Source of the DNA: Paenibacillus sp. BJ-4 | GTDB taxonomy: Bacteria > Bacillota > Bacilli > Paenibacillales > Paenibacillaceae | Direction of reading: 5' to 3' | NCBI RefSeq assembly: GCF_020404765.1 | Contig: NZ_JAIVEM010000006.1 | Location: forward strand, 421,950-485,949 | DNA length: 64,000 nucleotides | Shown: positions 9,003 to 17,101 of the stretch, one piece after another | Position numbering within the stretch: the stretch's first letter is position 1 | Layout: each line of letters starts with the position of its first letter | The notes under the pieces: generated by a model | What the model saw: only the letters and a program-made list of their open reading frames with translations | The model's database searches: none | Told to the model about the DNA's origin: nothing | Translations under genes and position numbers: made by a program

Positions 9003-10622
9003 ATGAAAAAAACATTACTAACCTTGTCAGCGCTGGTACTTTCTACTTCATTGCTTGCCGGATGCGGCGGTGCGGACAATAATTCTGCTGCATCCGAAGA
9101 TTACAAGCTCAACAATGTCACTCTGCCGCTTAAAGAGAAAGTTAGCTTGCATTTTATGACTCAAAGCTCGCCGCTGGCACCTTCCGATCCAAATGAAAAG
9201 CTGATTTATAAAAGACTGGAAGAAAAAACGGGTGTGCATATCGACTTTACCAACTTCACCTCTGATTCCTTCATTGAAAAAAGAAACCTGGCAGTTGCCA
9301 GCGGGGATCTTCCAGATGCGATACTGGATGCCGGCTATTCCGACTACGATTTGTTGAACCTCGGAAAGGATGGAACCATTATCCCACTGGAAGATTTGAT
9401 TGATAAATATATGCCGAATTTGCAGAAGGTATTGAAGGCAGCGCCTGAGTACAAATCCATGATGACCGCACAGGATGGGCACATTTATGCTTTTCCTTGG
9501 ATTGAGGAACTGGGGGCCGGGAAGGAAAGCATTCATTCTGTAAATGACATGCCATGGATCAATGTGGAGTGGCTGAAAAAGCTGGGGCTTAAAATGCCAA
9601 AAACCACCGAGGATTTAAAAAACGTCCTGCTCGCATTTAAAAATGGCGACCCTAACGGAAATGGCAAAGCAGATGAAATCCCGCTGTCCTTCATACTCAA
9701 TAATGGCAATGAGGACCTGAATTTTCTGTTCGGATCATTCGGTCTTGGAGACAACGGCGATCATACGGTAGTCACCAATGAGGGGAAAGTGGTCTTCGCC
9801 GCCGATCAGGACGGTTACAAAGAGGGGATTAAATACCTTAATGAGCTGTATAAACTGAACTTGATCGACGAGGAGTCATTCGAGCAGGATTATAACACGT
9901 ATCTGGCCAAAGGCCAGAGTGAAAGATATGGCCTCTACTTTCAATGGGATAAGGCGAATATTTCAGGAGACAACGATAAATATGATTTGATGAATCCGCT
10001 CGCGGGACCAAGCGGTGAAGTCAATGTGACCCGGACGAACAATTTCGGCTTTGACCGGGGGAGAATGGTGATTACCAGCGCCAACAAAAATCTCGAGCTT
10101 ACGGCAAAATGGATTGACCAGCTGTATGATCCCATCCAGTCCGTACAGGACAATTGGGGCACCTACGGCGATAAAACTCAGCAGAACATTTTCGAATACG
10201 ATGAAGCGAGTCATATGCTGAAGCATCTTCCGCTTAAGGGAACTGCCCCTGTCGAGCTGCGGCAAAAAACGAATATCGGTGGTCCATTGGCAATTCTTGA
10301 CGAGTATTACGGAACCGTGACGACCAAGCCCACCGATGCAGTGGGGCGGCTCAAGCTCATGAAGGAAAGACTCGTTCCTTATATGAAGGCTGACCATAAT
10401 TTCCCGAAAGTCTTCTTCTCGCTGGAGGATCAGAAGCAGATCTCCACACTGGAAACCGATTTGTTTGCTTACGTTAACCGCAAACGGGCGGAATGGATCA
10501 AAACGGGCAAAGTGGAAGAAGAATGGGCGGAATATAAGGCCGAGCTGTCCAGACTGGGACTCGACAAATGGCTGGAAATTAAACAGAAAGGCTATGACAG
10601 ATACCTTAAAGATCAAGGCTGA
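9003..10622 (+). CDS. Extracellular sugar-binding lipoprotein of the CUT1 transporter
   Basis: A 539-residue type-1 solute-binding protein, larger than the roughly 430 residues of classical MalE and typical of the LplA/YtcQ class. The signal peptide ends in the lipobox LLAGC with lipidated Cys21. The mature protein would be anchored outside the membrane and capture oligosaccharides for the two upstream permeases. It contains a calcium-loop-like DPNGNGKADEIPL segment near residues 216-228. GGGGG precedes ATG 9003. Substrate (short levan or inulin oligomers) is inferred from the following GH32 gene. Confidence 0.85.
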   Translation: MKKTLLTLSALVLSTSLLAGCGGADNNSAASEDYKLNNVTLPLKEKVSLHFMTQSSPLAPSDPNEKLIYKRLEEKTGVHIDFTNFTSDSFIEKRNLAVASGDLPDAILDAGYSDYDLLNLGKDGTIIPLEDLIDKYMPNLQKVLKAAPEYKSMMTAQDGHIYAFPWIEELGAGKESIHSVNDMPWINVEWLKKLGLKMPKTTEDLKNVLLAFKNGDPNGNGKADEIPLSFILNNGNEDLNFLFGSFGLGDNGDHTVVTNEGKVVFAADQDGYKEGIKYLNELYKLNLIDEESFEQDYNTYLAKGQSERYGLYFQWDKANISGDNDKYDLMNPLAGPSGEVNVTRTNNFGFDRGRMVITSANKNLELTAKWIDQLYDPIQSVQDNWGTYGDKTQQNIFEYDEASHMLKHLPLKGTAPVELRQKTNIGGPLAILDEYYGTVTTKPTDAVGRLKLMKERLVPYMKADHNFPKVFFSLEDQKQISTLETDLFAYVNRKRAEWIKTGKVEEEWAEYKAELSRLGLDKWLEIKQKGYDRYLKDQG

Positions 10623-10659
10623 AACATTTAACAAGAGGAGAGTGGAAACCATTAAAGGA

Positions 10660-12228
10660 ATGAACCTAACGGACGACAATAGCAGCAGAAAAGGATCACG
10701 AAACGATTATTATAGAGAGACGTACAGACCTCAATTTCATTATTCACCTGAGAAAAATTGGATGAACGATCCCAACGGCATGGTTTACTACGAAGGAGAG
10801 TACCACTTGTTCTACCAGCATACACCCCATGATACACGGCCTGACTTTGGTAGGATGCATTGGGGGCATGCGGTAAGCAAGGAGCTAGTGCATTGGGATG
10901 AACTCCCACCGGCAATTCCGCCTGGGGAGGACGGTGCGATCTTCTCGGGAAGTGCGGTGGTGGATAAGAACAATACAAGTGGATTTTTCAACGAAGAAGG
11001 ATCAGGATTGGTTGCAATTTATACGAATGAGGGCAACAAGGCTCAGCCCGGCAAGTCGCAGGTGCAAAGCATTGCTTACAGCAAGGATAAAGGTCGAACC
11101 TGGACAAAATATGAAGGTAACCCGGTTTTATTCCCAACGGACACGCTAGACTTTCGTGATCCGAAGGTGTTTTGGCATGATGAATCGTCGATGTGGATCA
11201 TGGTTCTTGCCGTAAGAGACCGTGTAGAATTTTACTCGTCTCCAAATTTGAAAGAATGGACTTTTGCAAGCGAATTCGGTTCCGACATTCCGGGTATCCA
11301 CCGAGGGGTATTTGAATGTCCTGATGTATTTCGAATCCAAGTGGATGAGGATCCGAATACTATGAAGTGGATTCTGATGCTAAGCGTCGGGGATAGAAAT
11401 GGTGTGAATCCAAACGATCCAGAACCACCGGCAGGCGGTTCGGGCATGATGTATTTTATAGGCAACTTTGACGGTAAGGCATTTACTCTGGATGAAACGT
11501 TGGAATCTTTCGATAGCATCAAATGGGTAGACTACGGATCAGATTTTTACGCGGCCGTGACCTGGAATGGCATTCCAAACGAGAACGGACGAAAGATTTG
11601 GGTCGGCTGGATGAACAATTGGCGTTATGCTACCACGCTGCCTTCCGAGGAATGGCGTGGCAAGACATCAATCCCCCGGGAGCTACAGCTTAGGACTTAT
11701 CCGGAGGGACTTCGCTTAATCCAAGCACCCATTAGTGAATTAAGTCAGCTAAGAAAACCAATTTTGTCTCTGCAAGACTTGACGATTAAGCCAGGTATGA
11801 ACGTATTGTCTGATATTTCTGCTGCAAAGGCAGAAATTATTGCAGAATTTGAAATCAGTACTGCCGTGGAATTTGGGTTTAAAGTACGGAAGTCTTCCGA
11901 TCAGGAGACGATCATCGGATATAATATCTCGAATGGGGAGTTGTTCGTCGATCGGACGAAGTCGAGCACCATTGATTTCCATTCCGATTTTACAGCAAAA
12001 CACAAGGCCCCTATGAAGCCAGAGCATGAACGGATACAGTTGAGCATTTACGTGGATTGGTCAAGTGTCGAGGTCTTCGGCAATCATGGAAAAACAATCA
12101 TTTCAGACATGATTTTCCCTGAATTGGAAAGCAAGGGGCTAGAACTCTATGCTATTGGTGGAGAACTAAGGGTAGTGTCGCTTCAAATCAATGATCTGGT
12201 AAGCATTTGGGGAAATGAGACTGTTTAG
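10660..12228 (+). CDS. Cytoplasmic GH32 beta-fructosidase
   Basis: About 522 residues with no signal peptide, so it should hydrolyse imported fructo-oligosaccharides or sucrose in the cytoplasm. All three GH32 motifs are present: NWMNDPNG with nucleophile Asp37, RDP at 166-168 (transition-state Asp167) and ECPD with acid/base Glu219. The C-terminal beta-sandwich follows (for example VDWSSVEVFGNHGKT). The start is uncertain: the frame is open further upstream, but the clear AAGAGGAG at 10634-10640 is 10 nt before an ATT (10651) and 19 nt before ATG 10660. ATT may be the true start. It is the last gene of the transporter operon. Exo-acting release of fructose is inferred from the family. Confidence 0.85.
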   Translation: MNLTDDNSSRKGSRNDYYRETYRPQFHYSPEKNWMNDPNGMVYYEGEYHLFYQHTPHDTRPDFGRMHWGHAVSKELVHWDELPPAIPPGEDGAIFSGSAVVDKNNTSGFFNEEGSGLVAIYTNEGNKAQPGKSQVQSIAYSKDKGRTWTKYEGNPVLFPTDTLDFRDPKVFWHDESSMWIMVLAVRDRVEFYSSPNLKEWTFASEFGSDIPGIHRGVFECPDVFRIQVDEDPNTMKWILMLSVGDRNGVNPNDPEPPAGGSGMMYFIGNFDGKAFTLDETLESFDSIKWVDYGSDFYAAVTWNGIPNENGRKIWVGWMNNWRYATTLPSEEWRGKTSIPRELQLRTYPEGLRLIQAPISELSQLRKPILSLQDLTIKPGMNVLSDISAAKAEIIAEFEISTAVEFGFKVRKSSDQETIIGYNISNGELFVDRTKSSTIDFHSDFTAKHKAPMKPEHERIQLSIYVDWSSVEVFGNHGKTIISDMIFPELESKGLELYAIGGELRVVSLQINDLVSIWGNETV

Positions 12229-12315
12229 ACTTTAGTTACCGTTGCCCGGTTGCATGCACCCATATCTGAGCTTGGTCCAAAACTAATTAAAGTAACATCT
12301 TCTGCCTGGACACAT

Positions 12316-12353
12316 AACACCCGGTCGGCTCACAACCGTATCGGGTGTTTTCG
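12316..12353 (+). terminator. Terminator of the transporter-GH32 operon
   Basis: AACACCCG (12316-12323) pairs with CGGGTGTT (12342-12349), followed by a short T-rich tail. Confidence 0.65.
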
Positions 12354-12460
12354 TATCCTTTGAAAGTTAGCAGAAGTCGAAAGACGTAAGAATCTGTCCG
12401 TGCATGCCCTGGCCAATTATCCGCAATTATAATTTCCATAAGAGAGATGGGGAGGGTTAG

Positions 12461-12933
12461 ATGCCAAGTATTAGAGATGTAGCTAACATAGCTGGCGTAG
12501 CTGTGGGAACTGTGTCCCGAGTTATTAACAACTCGGGCTCTGTAAAACCAGATACACGCAGAAAAGTGGAGAAAGCTATACAAGAACTGAATTATTTTCC
12601 TAATGAAGTCGCTCGAAATTTCAAGATGAGGAAATCCAAGATGGTAGCCTTGCTGCTTACGTGCAAGCACTGGAACTGGGATTGGAAGTCAATTTTGATT
12701 ATGCAACAAAAGTTCAAATTGCCGTTCACACGGCTTATGCGCTGGAACGCATGGTCATTCGCGATGGATTGGTTTATCGGGGGGAAGTGGAACTGCTCGA
12801 CCAGCTTATATTCGAAGAGGTAAACCGTGCCTCCGGGATATTTGTTTCTGGTATGAACCTGACGCTGTCTGATGACGAAAAATATTATATTTGCGAAATG
12901 TTGAGCGAAGTATATAATTTTGTTTCACAGTAA
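12461..12933 (+). pseudogene. Chimeric remnant: LacI-type DNA-binding domain joined out of frame to a LevR-like PRD domain
   Basis: ATG 12461 (GGGGAGGG upstream) opens a perfect LacI N-terminus, PSIRDVANIAGVAVGTVSRV and the hinge NEVARNFKMRKSKMVALLL. At about 12645-12660 homology jumps to another frame, which reads AAYVQALELGLEVNFDYATK, then AVHTAYALERMVIRDG and ends LSDDEKYYICEMLSEV before TAA at 12933. That is a PTS-regulation domain resembling the extreme C-terminus of LevR, the sigma-54-dependent activator of levanase operons. The first frame runs on to 12823 as non-homologous sequence. The simplest explanation is a large deletion that removed the LacI sensor domain, the LevR HTH, AAA+ domain and first PRD, and possibly genes between them. 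A functional product is unlikely. Confidence 0.7.
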
Positions 12934-12945
12934 GGGAGAAACAAT

Positions 12946-12975
12946 ATAAAGCGCTTTCGCATGAGTATGAAAGCA
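12946..12975 (+). promoter_or_regulatory. Palindromic element upstream of the sigma-54 promoter (possible activator or CcpA site)
   Basis: AAAGCGCTTT is a perfect 10-bp palindrome at the core of a cre-like ATAAAGCGCTTTCG (12946-12959). It overlaps CTTTCGCAT-N4-ATGAAAG (from 12954), an imperfect inverted repeat about 130-150 nt upstream of the predicted sigma-54 start. That is roughly where a LevR-type upstream activating sequence is expected. The role is inferred. Confidence 0.35.
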
Positions 12976-13012
12976 GCGAGAATGATAAATAATGATCAGT
13001 TCAGACTGGCAA

Positions 13013-13040
13013 AAACCTCCGATGGCTCGGGGGTTTTTTG
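13013..13040 (+). terminator. Terminator after the LacI/LevR remnant
   Basis: AACCTCC (13014-13020) pairs with GGGGGTT (13029-13035), followed by a T run. It isolates the downstream sigma-54 promoter from readthrough. Confidence 0.75.
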
Positions 13041-13074
13041 TTGTTTATAGGACCTACCGGATGTATACAGATGT

Positions 13075-13091
13075 TTGGCACGGAACTTGCA
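13075..13091 (+). promoter_or_regulatory. Sigma-54 (-24/-12) promoter of the secreted levanase
   Basis: TTGGCACGGAACTTGCA matches the sigma-54 consensus TTGGCACG-N4-TTGCA, with GG at 13077-13078 and GC at 13089-13090, exactly 12 nt apart. Transcription would begin near 13102, about 155 nt before the levanase start. In Bacillus subtilis the levanase operon is driven by sigma-54 with activator LevR and its UAS; a LevR remnant lies directly upstream here. No good sigma-A promoter was seen for this gene. Confidence 0.8.
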
Positions 13092-13182
13092 TTACTAATA
13101 TAAATGAGAGAGACGAAAGGGGGGAGACCAGAATTTTGTGACGTATACAGCTTGAATCCATGGAATTGAGCTGCGGATAAAA

Positions 13183-13196
13183 TGTAAACGCTTTAT
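13183..13196 (+). promoter_or_regulatory. Candidate CcpA cre site in the levanase leader
   Basis: TGTAAACGCTTTAT matches TGWAANCGNTNWCA at 12 of 14 positions, including the central CG. It lies about 80 nt downstream of the predicted sigma-54 start, where CcpA could block elongation. Confidence 0.45.
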
Positions 13197-13257
13197 TTTT
13201 TTGATATCGTAGTACATCAGAGAAGTTGTAAAATTTCAAAAAAGGATGTGAAAGATT

Positions 13258-16200
13258 GTGAAGAGGAAGTTAAGTGTGCTGCTTATTTGTTTTATGGTAA
13301 TGGGTTTACCTTTAACTCCCGCTTTTGCTGCGGACCCTGGTTATTATGATGAACCATACCGTAATCAGATTCATTTTTCCCCCGAGGCTAACTGGATGAA
13401 TGACCCGAATGGAATGGTTTATTATAAGGGTGAATATCACTTATTTTATCAACACAATCCCTATGGGACGACATGGGGATCGTTGCATTGGGGTCATGCC
13501 GTAAGTAAAGATCTTGTTCATTGGAAACATTTTCCGATTGCATTATCTCCTGATGAAAAAGGGCAAATTTTCTCAGGAAGTGCTGTGATTGATTGGAACA
13601 ACACAGCAGGATTTGGAAAAGAAGCGATGGTGGCTATCTTTACTCATGCAGGAGAAAAAGGCCAAGTTCAAAGTATTGCCTACAGCCTAGACAAAGGCAG
13701 AACTTGGAAGATGTATAAAGGGAATCCCGTAATGCCAAATCCACCTTTGCCGGATTGGCGTGATCCAAAAGTATTTTGGCATGAAGACTCCCATCAGTGG
13801 GTCATGTTATTAGCTGCAAAGGATAAAATGATGTTTTATACTTCACCCAATTTAAAAGAGTGGAATTACGCAAGTGAATTTGGCCAAGATGGCGGGATAC
13901 AAGCAAATAGCCTTGATAGAACTTCTTATGCCATGACTTCACAAACTGGTGGATCATTTACTTATGAAGGGGATATTACCCTTAACGAAAAGAATGGCCG
14001 GGAGGGAGCAGGTGGTCTAGTTTTTCGCGCTGATAAGAATGCGAAAAACGGCTATGTTGTCAGCTTAGATGCAAAAAATGATGTCGTAACATTAAATAAG
14101 AATATAAATGGATCGAACCAGGAAATAGCGAGATACTCTTTAACCCTCGAAACTTCATCTACTTACAATGTGCGGGTGAACGCAGAAGGCGATCATATTC
14201 AGGTATTTGTAAACGATAAGCCTATTATTGAGAAAATAGATACTGAATTTAATTACGGTTATTATGGGTTAACAGCCTGGAATTCAACAGCTGCCTTTCG
14301 AAATGTAGAATTTAAGAATACCTCTAACTTTGCAAACAACTTATCAAAATGGAAAGTTGTAAATGGCAAATGGGAAGACACAATAGATGGAAAAAGTGGA
14401 ACTTCTACAGAGAATGCTTTTATCATGAGCGGCCAAACAGGGGATAACTTTTTATATGAGGCAGACATTGAGGTAGCAGGTAATGGTACGGGTTCACTCG
14501 TTTTTAGAGCAGATGCTAATGCAGCGAATGGGTATATAGCGAATATTGATCCTTTAAACGATAAATTAAAAATCTTAAAAGTTGAAAACGGAAACATATC
14601 CGTTCTAGCTGAAAAAACAGCCCCTCTTGATACTGATAAAAGGCATCATTTAAAAGTGAGCACCTATGGAGAAAATATTAAAATGTATGTAGATGGTAAT
14701 CTTATTCATGATGTGAATGATGCGACGTTCTCGTCAGGTAATTTTGGTTTGCACCTTTGGAATTCTTCTGTCCTATTCCAAGATGTTCAATTAGGCAAGA
14801 ATATCATTACCGATGAAAAAGAAATTGCCAACCATGATTTTGAAACGGGAGATTTGACTGGGTGGACTACCGAACAAGGCAATGCTTTTACAAATGAGCA
14901 TGTAACAGATATAGCATCTTATTGGGGTGGATCTTTTGGCCATCAAGGAAACTATCACTTGTGGGGATTTTCTGATATTCACAAGGGAGATGACGCAACA
15001 GGAGAATTGCATTCCCCGTATTTTAAACTAGGGGGTTCTGGAGAAATCAACCTGTTATTAGGAGGCGGCAATGATATTAGCAACCGCTATGTTTCATTAG
15101 TGAGAGCTTCTGATGACCAAGAATTGATTCGTCAAGCTAACACAAAATTCGAGGACGAAAAATATAAAAAATACGTATGGGATGCATCTGAGTATATTGG
15201 TAAAGTGTTATATATTAAAGCTGTAGACCAAGCGACAGGTAGCTGGGGCCATATAAACATTGATGATGTTAATGTTTATAATGAAGGGAGCATGCCACAG
15301 GAAGTTGACCAGGTTGCAAAAGAGCCAGAGAAAAATGATATGAAACAAAGCGGCCTTCTTACAGATTGGACTGCGGTTTCCGGTGAGTGGATTCCTTCTA
15401 CACATGGAAACAACGGCGGAATATGGGAATGCCCTGCATTAGTCGAATTACCAATTGATGGTGACCCTACAAAAACAAAATGGGTGCTGCATGCAAGTAT
15501 TAATGATGGAGCTCCAGCAGGCGGATCAGGCATGCAATATTTTGTAGGTAGCTTTGACGGCAAAACATTTAAAAATGAAAACCCTTCCGACAAAGTGTTA
15601 TGGACTGACTATGGAGCTGATTATTATGCTGCTGTAGAATGGAGCGGGATTGAAGGGAAGAAGGGTGAAAAATATTGGCTCGGCTGGATGAACAACTGGC
15701 AGTATGCAAATAATTCACCGACATCAACCTGGAGAGGCTCAGGGACATTGCCGAGAAAAATGGAATTAACTCAAACAGAAGAGGGTTTGCGCTTAAAACA
15801 AACACCAGTTTCTTTAAAAAGCATTCAAGATAAGAGTGGAAAAATTTCCTACACAAATAAAGTGATATCCGGTGATAGAAATCTTTTATCTAACCTATCA
15901 GAAGATACATTTGAATTGAATGCTGTGTTTGATGTATCAGATATTGAAGCAACAGAATTTGGTTTCGAAATCCGTAAAGGAAGTAAGGAATATACCACTG
16001 TCGGTTATGATGTCTACAACGAGCAATTATTCGTTGATCGGACTCATTCAGGAGATTTCGATTACGGAAGTAATGTAGTTGGCAAGCATGAGGGACCATT
16101 ACATGCTAAAAACGGCAAGGTTAAATTGCAGGTTATTGTTGACAGATCAGCTGTAGAGGTGTTCGGCAATGATGGTAAGACCGTTATTACCGATCAGATA

Positions 16201-16827
16201 TTCGCGGATTCTGCAAGCAAAGGATTAAAGATCTATAGTAAGGGCGGAAATGTTAAGCTGAAATCATTGGACCTATATCCTCTAAAGAGTGTATGGAAAG
16301 AAAAAAGCTCTTCTTTTAAATCAAACTTATCAGGTTGGACCACCGTTAACGGGAAGTGGGCGAACACCATTCATGGAAAACAGGGACAGAGTGAGGGAGA
16401 TGCTTTTATAGTATCAAAAGTGACTGGCAGGAATTTTGTGTATGAAGCCAATATAAACGTGCCGGATACAGATTCGATAGACAATCCCATTGGATCGGGT
16501 TCGTTGGTTTTTCGTTCTGACATAACAGCAAAGAATTCATATGCAGCAATTGTTGATATAAAAAATAATGTTGTAAAGTTCATTAAATTTGTTGATGGGA
16601 CCGGATATGAAATTGCAACATATAACAATGATGGAAAAGTGGATTTACAGCCAAATACAGATTATCATCTCAAAGTAGTAGCGCAAGGCGATATCACAAA
16701 GGTTTATTTGAACAATAAATTAGTTATCGACACAAAAGATGAAACTTATAAAGAAGGATACTTTGGTCTCAATGTACGGGATACAACGGCTTTTTTTAAT
16801 AAAGTTAAAGCCACCGAGCAAAGATAA
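13258..16827 (+). CDS. Secreted multimodular GH32 levanase with binding modules nested in the catalytic domain
   Basis: 1189 residues with a Sec signal peptide cleaved near AFA-AD (residue 24/25). The start is GTG 13258 after AAAGGATG. Catalytic motifs are NWMNDPNG (nucleophile Asp49), RDP (168-170) and WECP with acid/base Glu724. RDP and EC are about 556 residues apart instead of about 52 in the neighbouring GH32, because roughly 500 residues are inserted after YASEFGQD. The insert holds two CBM66-like units (for example SFTYEGDITL, NFLYEADIEV, each followed by a VFRAD strand) and a jelly-roll-like domain starting NHDFETGDLTGWT. The GH32 beta-sandwich follows (VDRSAVEVFGNDGKT) and a last CBM66-like module closes the protein (LSGWTTVNGKWANT). 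It would degrade levan or other fructans outside the cell and feed the adjacent transporter. Confidence 0.85.
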   Translation: MKRKLSVLLICFMVMGLPLTPAFAADPGYYDEPYRNQIHFSPEANWMNDPNGMVYYKGEYHLFYQHNPYGTTWGSLHWGHAVSKDLVHWKHFPIALSPDEKGQIFSGSAVIDWNNTAGFGKEAMVAIFTHAGEKGQVQSIAYSLDKGRTWKMYKGNPVMPNPPLPDWRDPKVFWHEDSHQWVMLLAAKDKMMFYTSPNLKEWNYASEFGQDGGIQANSLDRTSYAMTSQTGGSFTYEGDITLNEKNGREGAGGLVFRADKNAKNGYVVSLDAKNDVVTLNKNINGSNQEIARYSLTLETSSTYNVRVNAEGDHIQVFVNDKPIIEKIDTEFNYGYYGLTAWNSTAAFRNVEFKNTSNFANNLSKWKVVNGKWEDTIDGKSGTSTENAFIMSGQTGDNFLYEADIEVAGNGTGSLVFRADANAANGYIANIDPLNDKLKILKVENGNISVLAEKTAPLDTDKRHHLKVSTYGENIKMYVDGNLIHDVNDATFSSGNFGLHLWNSSVLFQDVQLGKNIITDEKEIANHDFETGDLTGWTTEQGNAFTNEHVTDIASYWGGSFGHQGNYHLWGFSDIHKGDDATGELHSPYFKLGGSGEINLLLGGGNDISNRYVSLVRASDDQELIRQANTKFEDEKYKKYVWDASEYIGKVLYIKAVDQATGSWGHINIDDVNVYNEGSMPQEVDQVAKEPEKNDMKQSGLLTDWTAVSGEWIPSTHGNNGGIWECPALVELPIDGDPTKTKWVLHASINDGAPAGGSGMQYFVGSFDGKTFKNENPSDKVLWTDYGADYYAAVEWSGIEGKKGEKYWLGWMNNWQYANNSPTSTWRGSGTLPRKMELTQTEEGLRLKQTPVSLKSIQDKSGKISYTNKVISGDRNLLSNLSEDTFELNAVFDVSDIEATEFGFEIRKGSKEYTTVGYDVYNEQLFVDRTHSGDFDYGSNVVGKHEGPLHAKNGKVKLQVIVDRSAVEVFGNDGKTVITDQIFADSASKGLKIYSKGGNVKLKSLDLYPLKSVWKEKSSSFKSNLSGWTTVNGKWANTIHGKQGQSEGDAFIVSKVTGRNFVYEANINVPDTDSIDNPIGSGSLVFRSDITAKNSYAAIVDIKNNVVKFIKFVDGTGYEIATYNNDGKVDLQPNTDYHLKVVAQGDITKVYLNNKLVIDTKDETYKEGYFGLNVRDTTAFFNKVKATEQR

Positions 16828-16865
16828 GGTTAGTTAAATAATGACATTTGTATCTCTATGAGTTT

Positions 16866-16901
16866 AGTTTGTGTCGCCGAGCCGCGACACAAACTTTTTT
16901 T
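16866..16901 (+). terminator. Terminator of the levanase gene
   Basis: AGTTTGTGTCG (16866-16876) pairs perfectly with CGACACAAACT (16885-16895) and is followed by seven T. A weaker hairpin with a T run follows at 16922-16951. Confidence 0.9.
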
Positions 16902-17028
16902 AATTATAGGATCCATTTCAGAGAAAGAATACCTTTCAAGGTTTCTTTTTTGGCTCTCTTGCATATGAAGGGACGCCTTCGTTCCAATATACGATTAAAA
17001 TACCTAATTTAAATCATTAAGGAAAATA

Positions 17029-17058
17029 TTGACTATTCTATCATTCCAGTGATAATAT
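17029..17058 (+). promoter_or_regulatory. Sigma-A promoter of the second metalloprotease
   Basis: TTGACT (17029-17034), an 18-nt spacer and TAATAT (17053-17058), resembling the promoter of the broken paralogue at 1.1 kb. Confidence 0.6.
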
Positions 17059-17101
17059 GATTTGTGATTATTTACAATAAATAGATATGGAGGTATATTT
17101 C

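Noticed and set aside
10465..10659. Upstream extension of the GH32 frame into the lipoprotein gene
   Set aside because: It overlaps the end of the lipoprotein coding sequence in another frame and the ribosome binding site at 10634 places the start after 10640.
9963..10679. 238-codon minus-strand frame over the sugar-binding lipoprotein gene
   Set aside because: Shadow of a well-supported lipoprotein gene; product has no family resemblance.
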